A stretch of 64,000 nt of DNA from Methanoregulaceae archaeon (GCA_015660885.1 JACTUB010000016.1:1-64000); one strand, 5' to 3'; counted from the stretch's first letter, positions 18,439-28,837 are shown. Program-made: numbers and translations. Notes: a model not told the origin generated them from the sequence alone.

Positions 18439-18904
18439 ATTTCCGAGATTATATTGGATTTATTTGTGTATAAGAAGGTCCGGCCCGGTTCAGGTAAAAA
18501 AATCCCGCAAAATCCCATTACATGTCCTGATGGGCAATATTTCTGGCTCTTCTTTTTGATACTTTTATTGCTGAATGGAAGCATCAACAGAATGTACTCT
18601 GGAAAATTTTGTGACGTAATTTCACTCATTAAATCACCAGGTACCGATGTCTGGTTGGAGGTTGACATTCCCTACTGACACAACCGGCGCTGACTGATAT
18701 TTTTCGGAATCGACTCCCGTGCCTGAGTCATATCATCGGAGACAGAAGAATCCTGGTAAAGTGTTTATAGTTTTCCAGGCAACCCTGCAGGAACTAAAAA
18801 CCAACAATGGACCAGAAAATATTTTTGAGATTCATAACGGGAAAATATAATGCTATACCGCAGAATGTAAATATATCTGATTCGTAATCTGCTGAAGTGG
18901 GGAT
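18439..18904. other. Divergent intergenic region with a promoter for the hybrid kinase
   Basis: About 465 bases without a supported gene. AAATATAT at about 18867-18874 lies 30-35 bases before the plus-strand kinase start, consistent with a TATA box and a short leader carrying GTGGGGAT. The rest is unremarkable. Confidence 0.4.
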
Positions 18905-21274
18905 ATGGTGATCTCGGTCCTGTATATTGACAATAACCAAATCCTTCTGGATGCCGGCAAGCGCTTTCTGGAACGCGACGAGGATATCCGGGTAGACACG
19001 GCCCTGTCTTTGAGCGAAGCCCTGCAACTGCTGAAAACCAGCTCGTTTGACGCAGTCATCGCTGAGTACCCGATGAGGGAAACTGACGGCATTGATCTCC
19101 TTAAAAACATCCGCGAAAAATTCCCAAAACCCCCCAGCATCATTCTTACCGGCGGAGACAATAATGATAACTTTAACCAGGCCATGAAGAATGGTGCGGA
19201 TTACTATATCACAAAAAGGGGAGATCCCAAGTCCCGGTTTACAGCATTGTCCCATATAGTACGACGCGCTGTTAAACTCCGGGAAAGCGAACGAAAGATT
19301 ACGCGTCTCAACCGGGTGTATTCGGTGCTTACGCGGGTCAGTGAGGCCACCGTAAAATTCCGTAACCGGATGCAGCTGATGCAGGAAGTATGCAAGATAG
19401 CGGTCCAGGAAGGGGGATATACGATGGCCTGGATCGGGTTTGAAGACCCTGAGACCCACAGAATCAAAGGGGTTGTTGCCAGCGGTGCAGTCGATGATTT
19501 TTTTGTTAATGTCCGGATGTCGTCCGAAGATATTATGACCGGGCAGGGACCAACTGTCACCGCACTACGGAAAGGAAAATATATTGTCTGTAATGATATC
19601 AGTGCTGACGTCCCGATGCAGTACTGGGCAGAACATGCCATAAAAAAAGGGTATCTTTCAGCAGCTGCATTCCCGATAAACACCGGGAAAACAACCCGGG
19701 GTGCGATTACTTTCTATTCCCAGGAAAGAGATTTCTTTACTGATTCAGAGATCCGGTTGCTCAATGGGCTTTCAGAAAATGTCTCATTTGCACTTGAAAC
19801 GATGGAACTGGATGAAACCTGCAAACAGGTCCACGAGGAACTTGAACATTCTGAGCACCGCCTGATGGAAATTATCAATTATCTTCCGGAACCGACATTT
19901 GCCATAAATGCCAAAGGGGCGGTGATCATCTGGAATACAGCAATGGAAAAACTCACGGGAATCAGTCCCGGGCAAATCCTCGGGCGTGGGAACTATGAGC
20001 ATTCTTTTCTGATGATGGGGGCACGCATTCCGGGCCTTCTTGATCTGATTTTTGCATCTGGCAAAGAGCTTGAGAATTATCATTATTCGGTAATACAACG
20101 GAGCCCTAAAAGCATCAGGGCAACAATACAGCTCCCCAACCTGAACGGGAGACCCGCGACTCTCGAGTTAACTGCATCTCCACTGTACGATCAAAAAGGG
20201 CAGTATGCCGGTGCAATTGAATCACTCCATGCTATCACTGAAATTCGCGAAAAAGATGAAAAATTCCACAGGCTGTTTGATACAGCAGATCATGGCATTC
20301 TTATCCTCAAATCGGATACCAGAAAGGTTATCGATGCAAATTCGTTTATTATTAATCTTACCGGGTATTCGCACGAAAACATGCTTGGCAGAAATCTTGG
20401 GGAAATAGGTTTTTTCAAGGATAAGCCGGTAGCTGAACAATTCTTTGCAGAACTGGAAAAAACAGGATACATCATGTATAAAGATATTCCCATGGAGACA
20501 AAAGATGGCAGGATTATTGACGTGAAATTTGTCAGCGAGATGTATTCATTCAATGATGAACAGGTTATCCAGTGTTCTGTGTACGACATCTCCAGCCGAA
20601 AGCAGTTCGACACTGCCCGGATTCTTGCCAGAAAAAATCTGAATATGTTTTCGAGCATGACGAGACATGATGTCCTGAATCAGCTGATGGTTGTAAGCGG
20701 CTCTCTTGAACTTGCCTCCTTTGGATTACAGGAACCTGAATTACTGCAGCATCTCAACCGCGCTCAGACAGCTGCAAAAAATATTCAGCGGCAGATTTCC
20801 TTCTCCCGGGAATATGAAAACCTTGGTGCAGCGACTCCGACATGGCAACGTATATCAGAAGTCATTCACCGGGCATTCTTTGAGGTAGAGGCGGGTGCTA
20901 TCACCCTCGACATGCCGGAGGATACTATTGATGTCTTTGCAGACCCGCTCTTTGATAAGGTCTTTTTCCACCTGTTCAACTACGTATATAAGTATGGAGA
21001 AAAAGTTACCCGCATCGAAGTTTCTTACCAATATACAACGACAGGACTTATCCTGACAATTGCTGATAACGGAATTGGAATATCACCGGAAGACAAGACC
21101 CATCTCTTTATGCAAAGCAGCGGGAATGATAAGGCACTCGGCCTTTTTCTTGCACAGAAAATCCTCGAAATTACTGGTTTAACAATCAGGGAGAGCGGAG
21201 AATATAAGAAAGGAACCCGTTTTGAGATTAATATTCCGATAGATGGGTTCCGGACCGGATCACCTGCACCCTAA
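18905..21274 (+). CDS. Hybrid histidine kinase: degenerate REC, GAF, two PAS, HATPase
   Basis: A 789-residue cytoplasmic sensor kinase with no membrane spans. Domains: receiver 1-120; GAF about 140-290 (YTMAWIGFEDPETHRIKG region); PAS about 305-425 and 430-555; a His-box region with MTRHDVLNQLMVVSG at about 578-595; HATPase about 675-785 with DNGIGI and GLFLAQKI. The receiver is unusual: the phospho-acceptor Asp is replaced by Glu (AEYPMRETDG) and the acidic pair reads IDNNQ, although the Lys in YITKRG remains. The ATPase N-box (FNYVYKYG) and G2 box (DKALGLF) also deviate from its neighbour. ATG at 18905 follows GTGGGGAT. It probably responds to a soluble ligand or redox cue; the target is unknown. 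Confidence 0.9.
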   Translation: MVISVLYIDNNQILLDAGKRFLERDEDIRVDTALSLSEALQLLKTSSFDAVIAEYPMRETDGIDLLKNIREKFPKPPSIILTGGDNNDNFNQAMKNGADYYITKRGDPKSRFTALSHIVRRAVKLRESERKITRLNRVYSVLTRVSEATVKFRNRMQLMQEVCKIAVQEGGYTMAWIGFEDPETHRIKGVVASGAVDDFFVNVRMSSEDIMTGQGPTVTALRKGKYIVCNDISADVPMQYWAEHAIKKGYLSAAAFPINTGKTTRGAITFYSQERDFFTDSEIRLLNGLSENVSFALETMELDETCKQVHEELEHSEHRLMEIINYLPEPTFAINAKGAVIIWNTAMEKLTGISPGQILGRGNYEHSFLMMGARIPGLLDLIFASGKELENYHYSVIQRSPKSIRATIQLPNLNGRPATLELTASPLYDQKGQYAGAIESLHAITEIREKDEKFHRLFDTADHGILILKSDTRKVIDANSFIINLTGYSHENMLGRNLGEIGFFKDKPVAEQFFAELEKTGYIMYKDIPMETKDGRIIDVKFVSEMYSFNDEQVIQCSVYDISSRKQFDTARILARKNLNMFSSMTRHDVLNQLMVVSGSLELASFGLQEPELLQHLNRAQTAAKNIQRQISFSREYENLGAATPTWQRISEVIHRAFFEVEAGAITLDMPEDTIDVFADPLFDKVFFHLFNYVYKYGEKVTRIEVSYQYTTTGLILTIADNGIGISPEDKTHLFMQSSGNDKALGLFLAQKILEITGLTIRESGEYKKGTRFEINIPIDGFRTGSPAP

Positions 21275-21429
21275 AGGGAAGAAGAGAAATGGAAAATATT
21301 CATAGCTCAGTACTTTCAATATAGGGTAGCCAGAGCCATTCTGGCATCCTAATCCCCTGCATTTCAGGCATTGGTTGAAAAAATCTCTGAACAAAAACTA
21401 AATCCTCTGTGAAACCATAATAAAAAATA

Positions 21430-23232
21430 ATGATTTCCCTTCTCTACGTGGATGATGAGCCGGATTTGCTCGATCTCTGCAAGCATTTTCTTGAGCGGGA
21501 AAAGGAATTCTCTGTAATCACCGTTACTTCTGCGCAAAAGGCTATAGAGATCCTGGACGAAGGGACAATAGAGGCGATTATTTCAGATTACCAGATGCCG
21601 GTAATGGACGGCATCGAATTCCTCAAACAGGTAAGGATGAAATTCACAGATATCCCCTTTATACTCTTTACCGGTAAAGGACGGGAAGAAGTGGCTATCG
21701 AAGCCTTCGATAATGGTGCTGACTTTTACCTCCAGAAGGGGGGAGATCCCCGTGCCCAGTTCGGTGAACTAAGTCATAAAATACGTCAGGCAATCCGAAG
21801 GAAAAAAGCAGAGGAGGAGCTTCGCATGATGCACTCCACGGTGAGCAATGCTCCTGAGGGCATCCTCTGGATTAACGAAGATGGCGGGATCACGTTTTTT
21901 AATGATACCATATGTACAATGCTTGGATATACCAGGGAGGAGTTTGCCGCCCTCACGATCAGGGATATCAGCCCACAGTTTATTGAGAATCATCTGGTTA
22001 CTGACTGGTTCCAGAAGAAACAGAGAAAAATACTCACCGTTCAGGATATCAACCGGAAAAAAGACGGATCACGTATCCCTGTGGAAATTTCCCTCAATTA
22101 CAGTGAATTCGGACCCCGGGCATACGTCTTTGCATTTGTGCGGGATATTACCGACCGCAAAAAGGCTGATGATGAACTGAAGTCTGCTTATGAAAAGAAC
22201 CAGGGTCTTATGGACCATGCAAATGATGCTATTTTTATTGCAGACGCAGAAACCGGGATGGTTATCGATGCAAATAAAAAAACACAGGAGTTGATCGGCA
22301 GGTCACTTTCTGAAATCCAGACCCTGCACGAAAGCGACCTTCACCCGAAGGAAGAAGAGGAAAAATACCGGGTATATTTTAAAAAACATGCTGAGGAAGG
22401 AACGGGATTACAGGAGCAGATCATTGTTGACCTCAAGGGAAACTATATCCCGGTTATCGTCAGCGCTACTACACTCGATCTGGGTGGAAGACGGTGCATG
22501 ATGGGAATCTTCCATGATATATCAGATATTAAAAAAGCGCATAATGCCCTGCAACTTGCGAATAAAAAACTTAATCTTCTGGCCGAGATCACTCGGCATG
22601 ATATCAGGAATAAACTTACCATGCTGAGTGGATACCTTGAACTGTTCACCGATCATCCTCCTGAACCCCAGCACTCAATGTATCTTGCGAAGCTGAAGAG
22701 TGCAGTAAAAATGATCGAGGCGAACATTGAGTTTACCAAATTGTACCAGGATCTCGGGATCGTTGCACCGGTCTGGCAGAACGTGGATGACACGTTCTTT
22801 AAAGCCTGTACCCATGTCGACATAAAAAAAATACGCTTCCAGTCAGAAGCCGGGGGACTGGAGGTATTTGCTGACCCTCTGTTGGAACGGGTATTTTATA
22901 ACATTGTCGCAAATGCTGTAGAACATGGTAACCAGGTATCTGTCGTCAGGCTCTCTACGACTGAACTTCCCGATTGTCTCGTAATCCGGATTGAAGATGA
23001 CGGTATAGGAATTCCGCCGCACGACAAGGAAACGATCTTCCGGAAAGGATTTGGGAAAAATACCGGTCTCGGGCTATTCCTCTCCCGGGAGATCCTATCC
23101 ATTACGAATATTACCATAAAAGAATCCGGGGAATTCCAGCACGGTGCCCGATTTGAGATGTGTGTACCAAAAGGCATATACCGTTTTTCCAAAAAAACCG
23201 TCACAAATGAGCGCAATCGCGGGGAGAAATGA
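21430..23232 (+). CDS. Hybrid histidine kinase: REC, two PAS, HATPase
   Basis: A 600-residue soluble sensor kinase of methanogen type. Residues 1-120 are an intact receiver: YVDDEPD, phospho-acceptor in SDYQMPVMDG, Thr in LFTGKG, Lys in YLQKGG. PAS domains occur at about 130-245 and 250-370. The kinase module begins with the phospho-accepting His in ITRHDIRNKL (about 387) and ends with HATPase motifs NAVEHG, EDDGIGIP and NTGLGLFLSR. It follows the other hybrid kinase with about 155 bases between, same strand. Its receiver is closely similar to that of the 6.5-kb REC-PAS protein, suggesting paralogous expansion. No DNA-binding output regulator is adjacent. Confidence 0.92.
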   Translation: MISLLYVDDEPDLLDLCKHFLEREKEFSVITVTSAQKAIEILDEGTIEAIISDYQMPVMDGIEFLKQVRMKFTDIPFILFTGKGREEVAIEAFDNGADFYLQKGGDPRAQFGELSHKIRQAIRRKKAEEELRMMHSTVSNAPEGILWINEDGGITFFNDTICTMLGYTREEFAALTIRDISPQFIENHLVTDWFQKKQRKILTVQDINRKKDGSRIPVEISLNYSEFGPRAYVFAFVRDITDRKKADDELKSAYEKNQGLMDHANDAIFIADAETGMVIDANKKTQELIGRSLSEIQTLHESDLHPKEEEEKYRVYFKKHAEEGTGLQEQIIVDLKGNYIPVIVSATTLDLGGRRCMMGIFHDISDIKKAHNALQLANKKLNLLAEITRHDIRNKLTMLSGYLELFTDHPPEPQHSMYLAKLKSAVKMIEANIEFTKLYQDLGIVAPVWQNVDDTFFKACTHVDIKKIRFQSEAGGLEVFADPLLERVFYNIVANAVEHGNQVSVVRLSTTELPDCLVIRIEDDGIGIPPHDKETIFRKGFGKNTGLGLFLSREILSITNITIKESGEFQHGARFEMCVPKGIYRFSKKTVTNERNRGEK

Positions 23233-23461
23233 TTCATATACGGATTCAATTTCCGGAAAGGGGTTATAACAGCATGACAGGGCACGATTACAGGACATTT
23301 TATTAGCCAATCAGTATTACGCAGTATAACAAGGACACGGGAAGAATCCATCAATCCTGATACAGTAAACCAAAGAAAATCTAAAAACAGCTTCAGCACT
23401 TTATTTTTTTTCTTTTTTTACGTCGTTAAAAAATTTATTAAAAATTTCAGATATAATTGTG

Positions 23462-23725
23462 TCAGTCAAGAGGAATTGTCTCCAGTTGTGACACGAGCTC
23501 CCAGATCCTGGTCCGGGCATGAATCGGCATATTGGGATCATTAGAGATTTCGTCAATCTTTGAAATGGCTTCTGCGGCGCGCAGTCCCATCGCCTTTGAA
23601 TTGTTGGTAAGCAGCGTCCGGGTTTCGTCAGCTACGCGCCGGATGTTTCTGGGTATAGAGCTGTCTTCCTGAATACGCTGCAGCATCAGGATACAGTTTT
23701 CCATTGTTTTTTCAGGGTTGGGCAT
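23462..23725 (-). CDS. UPF0147 family protein
   Basis: An 87-residue helical protein matching the archaeal UPF0147 family across its whole length: [18 protein letters not shown], then [13 protein letters not shown] and [18 protein letters not shown] place the start at ATG 23725 because it is preceded by GGTGAT and gives the family length; longer upstream extensions in this frame are not family-like. Biochemical role unknown. It is divergent from the SSSCA1-type gene, with only 79 bases between the two starts, where the promoters must overlap. Confidence 0.92.
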   Translation of the reverse strand: MPNPEKTMENCILMLQRIQEDSSIPRNIRRVADETRTLLTNNSKAMGLRAAEAISKIDEISNDPNMPIHARTRIWELVSQLETIPLD

Positions 23726-23804
23726 GGTATCACCTACCTGTGTACCTGTAGTTAATACGTAGAACCGACATATATAGGTTAAATATAGAGTCGACGGTGA
23801 TTGT

Positions 23805-24194
23805 ATGCCGGTACGTAAGGAAGACGAAATCATGGCAGAATACCTCCTTAAAGGAGGAAAAATGCTTGAAAAGTCCTGTAAAACCTGCGGATGCCCGCTC
23901 TTTGAAGTCAAGGGTAAAACGCTTTGCGTCGTCTGCAAGGAGAACGAACCTCCCGCAGGTAAGAAGAATAAAACAGATACAGAGAACAATTCCACAACCC
24001 CCACCGGGTATGAAAGCACGCGCTCGCCGAAAGAGCCCTCGGCAGAATGTCTGATGCTCGCGGATGAACTTGCAAGCACTATCCTCTCGCTCTGTGAACG
24101 TATCCGGAATGAAAAGGATCCAGACCACGTCCTGACGCTGATGAATGCAGTGAAGACGGGAGCCGAATCACTCCATATTCTTTGTCAGTTATAA
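23805..24194 (+). CDS. SSSCA1 (autoantigen p27)-type zinc-ribbon protein
   Basis: A 129-residue protein of the Sjogren's syndrome/scleroderma autoantigen 1 family, conserved in archaea and eukaryotes. The N-terminal 45 residues hold the family motif [20 protein letters not shown] and a second CVVC, together a CxxC...CxxC zinc ribbon. A disordered Lys/Thr/Pro-rich linker (about 48-80) leads to a C-terminal helix. The start ATG at 23805 follows GGTGAT. Function in archaea is unknown. Its 3' end overlaps the convergent Hef gene by 10 bases. Confidence 0.9.
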   Translation: MPVRKEDEIMAEYLLKGGKMLEKSCKTCGCPLFEVKGKTLCVVCKENEPPAGKKNKTDTENNSTTPTGYESTRSPKEPSAECLMLADELASTILSLCERIRNEKDPDHVLTLMNAVKTGAESLHILCQL

Positions 24195-26422
24195 GAACGA
24201 CGGCAGAGATCAAAGATCTTTTGTCCGGTCTTTTCCCCAATTCCTTTTATTGCGAGTAAATCTGCCAGTTCAGCGTTTGCGATTGCCTGCACGGATCCGA
24301 AATGAGAAAGCAGGAGTCGTGCGTTCTTCAACCCGATTTCAGGGAACGCAGAAATAATATACTCCTGCTCTTCACGAAGAGAATGATGGGATTTGTGCGG
24401 GTGAATCTTACGCTCACCCCGTGCACTCTCCTCACGTTTTGCGAGGACATAGAGCATCTGCGCGGTATCCTGTTCATCCTTTGTGAACAGAAGTGCGACT
24501 CCCATATCCACGGTAAGCGCAGCAAGCACTCCCCTGATAGCATTCGGGTGGATGTCGCGCTGTGTATAAGGATCGCTTCCTTCGATGATAATCACCGGGC
24601 GCGGTACTGCCTCTGCCATTGTTTTGATCTGACCGAGCAAATCCCGGTTTATCAGCGTATCCACAAAATCCCGAACGGTTTTGCGCTCAATGAGGATCCG
24701 GTCACCAATCGCATAATCCCCATGCGCAAGCCGTTCAAGCCGGATGGCAGCACCCATTTCGGAAAGCACTTCGACCACTTTTGACGAAGTCTCGCGGTCA
24801 TCAATAATAATTTTCGGTCCCTGCACGGTGAACTCATCGATACTTGCCTGTTCAACCAAAACCGGTTTTTGCACAAAAGAATTCATACTGCCCATTGCCT
24901 TCATGCTCTTATGCATCATCGTCTCTTTGGCCTGGCTGACATGACGGAATATTTCGTCGGACGTTCCTTTCGTTACGAGGACAACAACTCTGCCAGCCCC
25001 TGACCTTCCTGTTCTTCCTTTACGCTGGATGGAGCGGATTTCAGATGGTACTGCTTCGTAAAAGATCACAAGGTCAGTCGAGGGAACATCAAGACCTTCC
25101 TCGCCAACAGAAGTTGCGATCAATACTTTGAACTCACCTTTTCGGAATCTGGTGAGTGCTGCAATCTGGTTTTTTTGCGAGAGTCCCTTCTCCGCATCTT
25201 TTGCTGCCTGACCTACGAACCGTTCGCATGCAATCCCGTTTTTCACAAGATAATCCACCAGGAGTTGCACCGTATCCCGGTACGTTGCAAAAATAATAAT
25301 CCGGCTGTCCGGGTGTTTGTCCAGCTGTTCGCGGACCAGGTTCAGGGTGATCTCAGGTTTTGGGTGGAGTTCCCTTGTCCATTCAAGGGATCGTTCGAAC
25401 AGTTCGTGGAAAGATTGATCTTTTACAAGGCCCTGACTGGCTTTACTGCCACCGGAACCTGTTCCCTCGGCAACCATTTTTGCAAGATATCCTTTCAGTA
25501 CTTCGCTTCCCTGGGATTCCGCAAGTGTGATCGCATGCCTGAGCTTCATGCACGCTGCATACACAGAAGCTGCTGAATATCCGACAGGGTCACGATTTGC
25601 GATACGCTGCTGGATCTGGGCATTAATTTCATTCAGTGTTTTCATTGTCAGTTTTTCACGCTTCGGCACGGTGAAGTGGAGCGAAGATAAGAGTGCGAGA
25701 CGCTCATCGATAAGTGCGTTGATGATTGTTACAGCTCCTTTGAGATCAGGGGGAAGTTCAATGTCGAGGAATTCAATATCCCGTTCGAATACATAAGGGC
25801 GGACATCAGGATCATTTTCCGTCCGGTTTTCAATATGGGAGATCCCCAGATTCATACAGACTTCCTGCACTTTCTCCTGCATGCCACCCGGAGACGCCGT
25901 CATCGCAAGAAGTAATGGTTTGTCTGCAGTAGCCAGATATCGTTGTGCCAGAAATACATAGGCATAATTTCCCGTCGCACGATGGCATTCATCTACAATA
26001 AGGAGTGTTACGTCTTTGAGTGAGTAGCGTCCGGCAATAAGGTCGTTTTTTATTACCTGGGGTGTTGCAAGGATTACTGTTGCACAGTTCCACTCTTCAG
26101 TGCGCTCATCCGGCGGGGCCTCACCCGTGAACATGGCAAAAGGGGATAATCCCGAACCTGACTGGTTCTTTGCGAGAAGGTATCGTTCAAAAAAACGGAG
26201 ATGTTGTTCCACCAGCGGTTTTGTCGGTGCAAGCATCAGCACCCTGCCTCTTTCATTATAGAGACGGGATGCTGCAACGAGAAGCGCGACGGCAGTTTTG
26301 CCGAGACCGGTTGGCAGGATCACCATCGTGTTTGCATCCAGAGCACGCATTGCTATTGAAAGCTGGTACTCACGTGATTCGATGGTATCAGGTTTAATGA
26401 GGGGGTGGCTGATGAATTTCAT
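24185..26422 (-). CDS. hef: Hef helicase-nuclease (FANCM/XPF-like)
   Basis: A 745-residue DNA repair enzyme acting at stalled replication forks. Residues 1-500 are a superfamily 2 helicase: Walker A LPTGLGKTA, DECH box in VDECHRATG, motif III AMTASPG, motif VI QRKGRTGR. A linker follows, then an XPF/ERCC4-type nuclease at about 560-690 with the DDRE and catalytic ERKTVRDF motifs, and a C-terminal helix-hairpin-helix pair (about 695-740, e.g. IKGIGEKTG) that binds DNA. All motifs are intact. The family joins helicase and nuclease in Euryarchaeota as here. The gene is followed six bases further upstream on the same strand by glyS, so they may be cotranscribed. Confidence 0.95.
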   Translation of the reverse strand: MKFISHPLIKPDTIESREYQLSIAMRALDANTMVILPTGLGKTAVALLVAASRLYNERGRVLMLAPTKPLVEQHLRFFERYLLAKNQSGSGLSPFAMFTGEAPPDERTEEWNCATVILATPQVIKNDLIAGRYSLKDVTLLIVDECHRATGNYAYVFLAQRYLATADKPLLLAMTASPGGMQEKVQEVCMNLGISHIENRTENDPDVRPYVFERDIEFLDIELPPDLKGAVTIINALIDERLALLSSLHFTVPKREKLTMKTLNEINAQIQQRIANRDPVGYSAASVYAACMKLRHAITLAESQGSEVLKGYLAKMVAEGTGSGGSKASQGLVKDQSFHELFERSLEWTRELHPKPEITLNLVREQLDKHPDSRIIIFATYRDTVQLLVDYLVKNGIACERFVGQAAKDAEKGLSQKNQIAALTRFRKGEFKVLIATSVGEEGLDVPSTDLVIFYEAVPSEIRSIQRKGRTGRSGAGRVVVLVTKGTSDEIFRHVSQAKETMMHKSMKAMGSMNSFVQKPVLVEQASIDEFTVQGPKIIIDDRETSSKVVEVLSEMGAAIRLERLAHGDYAIGDRILIERKTVRDFVDTLINRDLLGQIKTMAEAVPRPVIIIEGSDPYTQRDIHPNAIRGVLAALTVDMGVALLFTKDEQDTAQMLYVLAKREESARGERKIHPHKSHHSLREEQEYIISAFPEIGLKNARLLLSHFGSVQAIANAELADLLAIKGIGEKTGQKIFDLCRRSYN

Positions 26423-26428
26423 AGGGTG

Positions 26429-28171
26429 TTATGGCATAAGGGATGTGAATGTGATGCGTCCCTCAACAAGAGCCCGAAGCGTTTCAGTCAACCCGTCTAT
26501 CGGGACGCGTACCTGTTTCATTGTATCCCGGTCCCGGAGTGTGACGGTATTGGTCTCCTTGGTATCGTAATCGACCGTGATCGCAAATGGCGTGCCGATC
26601 TCATCCTGCCGGCGATACCGCCGCCCTATAGCACCGTTGTCATCATATTCGGCGAGTAAACCTTTTTTATGGAAGGTATGGGTAATGTCGTCAGCAATGA
26701 TATCAAGACCGTCGCGGGCCATAAGGGGGAAAACGGCAACCTGAACAGGAGCGACATTAGGTGAAAGCCGCATAACTGTTCGTTTTTCTCCGTCGGCTAT
26801 ATCCTCATCATATGCCTGTTCAAGAACAGCATAGCACATCCGGTCAATCCCATACGAAGGTTCGATAACATGGGGGACAATCTCTTCTCCACGTATATCG
26901 ATCACTTCATCGCGGACTTCAAATAAACTGGCAGGAACATGAATTTTTTCATCCCCAATTTCAATATCGACGCCTTCTGTTGTGGGAGTCGTGTCTCCCA
27001 ATGCCGCAAAGATTGCTTTTGCTTTCGTGCGGTACTGTTTACCAAGGACACTCATATTCGGGATGATCCGGCGGCGCACCGTTTTCTTCGGCTTATCAAA
27101 CTGGATAAAGACGGTCATTGGAATACCGCTCTGTCTCGCATGAGCGTGTAAGTCATAGTCAGTTCTGTCGGCTATTCCAACAGTTTCCACCCAGCCAAAG
27201 CGTGGGGAAAATATTTCTGCATCCCAGCAATCGGTGGCATAATGTGCCCGTTCATCCGGAAGATGCTGACGGAACCGAAGTCGTTCCGGGTTAATCCCGA
27301 TGGTGACCAGAAGTTCATGGGTCAGGGCAACATAATAGGCGACGTACTCATTGGCTATTATACCTTTGTCAACGGCTTCCCGCATCGACATTTCAACCGG
27401 CTCTTCACATTTCTGCTGCTGGATATACGTAAGCAAAGGCATCCGATAATCCCCATACCGTCTGAACGATGGATGATGGTTCTTCTCATCCGGGTGGACA
27501 AAAATTTCTGCCTCTGCCTGCGTGAACTCACGGAGACGGATCATGCCCTGCCGCGGCGAAATCTCATTCCGGTAGGATTTACCTATCTGCACGGCCCCAA
27601 AGGGAAGCTTGTCGCGGTAAAACCGGAGCAGGCGCGAAAAATCAACAAACATTCCCTGTGCTGTTTCGGGACGCAGGTAACCAATCCGCTGGGAGCCCGG
27701 GCCAATGGTAGTGGAAAACATGAGGTTGAAATTGAATACCTCAACGTTGCCCAGAATCTCTCCACAGGCCAGGCATCTGCAGGAAGATATTGCAGCAGAA
27801 AGTTCCTCATTCTTCATAATCGAGGCATTACACACATTTCCCCCCTCAGCAACATGATCGGCACGCAGGTATTCCTTGCAGTGCGGACACTGACACATCT
27901 TGTCAGAAAAACCCTTTACATGACCGGAGGCGATAAAAACAGCCTCTTGGGCTATTGTCGGGCATTCAATCTCATAGTATCCTTCCTGGATGATATAAAA
28001 ATCCCGCCAGATATTTTCCACTCGTCGTTTCATCATCGCGCCCAGCGGACCATAATCAATGAAACCTGCAACTGCTCCGTAACATTCAGATGCAGGCCAG
28101 ATAAATCCACGACGTTTGGCTAATTCCATCACGTTTTCAAAAACATCATGAGAACACTGAATATCCATCAC
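26429..28171 (-). CDS. glyS: Glycyl-tRNA synthetase (archaeal/eukaryotic alpha-2 type)
   Basis: A 580-residue class II aminoacyl-tRNA synthetase that charges tRNA-Gly. Evidence: N-terminal family motif AKRRGFIWPASECYG, GPLGAMMKRRVENIW, a zinc-binding insert with CQCPHCKEY and CRCLACGEI, class II motif 2 region (FRNE-equivalent SYRNEISPRQGMIR), and motif 3 with SYGIDRM. A C-terminal anticodon-binding domain (about 475-575) includes APVQVAVFPL. Length is typical of archaeal GlyRS. The 5' flank is A/T-rich. The hef start lies six bases past its stop. Confidence 0.96.
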   Translation of the reverse strand: MMDIQCSHDVFENVMELAKRRGFIWPASECYGAVAGFIDYGPLGAMMKRRVENIWRDFYIIQEGYYEIECPTIAQEAVFIASGHVKGFSDKMCQCPHCKEYLRADHVAEGGNVCNASIMKNEELSAAISSCRCLACGEILGNVEVFNFNLMFSTTIGPGSQRIGYLRPETAQGMFVDFSRLLRFYRDKLPFGAVQIGKSYRNEISPRQGMIRLREFTQAEAEIFVHPDEKNHHPSFRRYGDYRMPLLTYIQQQKCEEPVEMSMREAVDKGIIANEYVAYYVALTHELLVTIGINPERLRFRQHLPDERAHYATDCWDAEIFSPRFGWVETVGIADRTDYDLHAHARQSGIPMTVFIQFDKPKKTVRRRIIPNMSVLGKQYRTKAKAIFAALGDTTPTTEGVDIEIGDEKIHVPASLFEVRDEVIDIRGEEIVPHVIEPSYGIDRMCYAVLEQAYDEDIADGEKRTVMRLSPNVAPVQVAVFPLMARDGLDIIADDITHTFHKKGLLAEYDDNGAIGRRYRRQDEIGTPFAITVDYDTKETNTVTLRDRDTMKQVRVPIDGLTETLRALVEGRITFTSLMP

Positions 28172-28576
28172 TTCTCACATTTCACGTTATCTCATTCAAT
28201 TATTCCCTGATGGTATTATAATTCTCGTCACAGGGAACTTAAAAAGGATATTTGGCAACATCATCGGTATCACCCTTATATCCTGTAATCATTTGCTTTA
28301 CTGTCAGAACCAAATCGGCTGGCTGTCAGCAAAGTATGCAGAAATGCACAAAAATGCATATAAGTAGTACTTTTTTTAAATCATAGAGAGAGAAAATTCG
28401 GATGCCATACTACAAACCCGTAATACTGCCTGTGATTCTGAAATATTTACCTAATAGTGCATTATTATTAACAAATGAGTCACCCTGTAACCAGATAGAC
28501 GGATCGAATCACAATAAACAAAAATGTGAACGTAAAATGGATAGTTGTTAAAACCAACAATTACATGGGGATATAC
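28172..28576. other. A/T-rich intergenic region
   Basis: About 400 bases between divergent genes. GCATATAAG at about 28358-28366 is a good plus-strand TATA candidate. Downstream of it, an ATG at 28402 opens a 51-codon frame to 28557 beginning MPYYKPVILPVILKY; composition is poor and I do not call it. The A/T richness continues into the small gene that follows. Confidence 0.4.
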
Positions 28577-28837
28577 ATGAGTTATTTAGTGCTCCGGGTG
28601 AAAAATGACAAAGCATTGAAATCTCGTTTACTATACTCACTATTGAGTGTGAACCCATCATATTCTGTTAAAGAATACCGAGAAGAACCTGATCTAACAG
28701 ATGAAAATTATTATATCATCAGTTTCACTTCTTATGAAAAAGGTCCGTATTGCCCTATCAGGAAAATATTAAGCGAATTTATAAAAAATAAAGAGATCGA
28801 GTATCTCAATGAATCGTCTGCAGATCGATTTATGTAA
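28577..28837 (+). CDS. Small hypothetical protein, A/T-rich gene
   Basis: An 86-residue soluble protein starting MSYLVLRVKNDKALKSRLLY. I chose ATG 28577 because GGGGAT lies four bases upstream; an in-frame ATG at 28526 would add 17 residues without a binding site. The sequence is Tyr/Ser/Lys/Glu-rich with one Cys (GPYCPIRK) and alternates predicted strands and helices. I do not recognise the family. Codon use is A/T-rich compared with neighbouring genes, as often seen for recently acquired genes. It could be a small regulator; no evidence either way. Confidence 0.5.
   Translation: MSYLVLRVKNDKALKSRLLYSLLSVNPSYSVKEYREEPDLTDENYYIISFTSYEKGPYCPIRKILSEFIKNKEIEYLNESSADRFM

Noticed and set aside
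24302..24784. 160-residue plus-strand open frame
   Set aside because: It is the antisense shadow of Hef, whose helicase and nuclease motifs are complete on the other strand.
27242..28123. 293-residue plus-strand open frame
   Set aside because: It lies entirely antisense to glyS, which has intact class II synthetase motifs; the plus-strand product has no domain-like sequence.
28402..28557. 51-codon frame MPYYKPVIL... after a good TATA-like element
   Set aside because: Composition is weak, it overlaps the leader of the following small gene in another frame, and no homologue is recalled.
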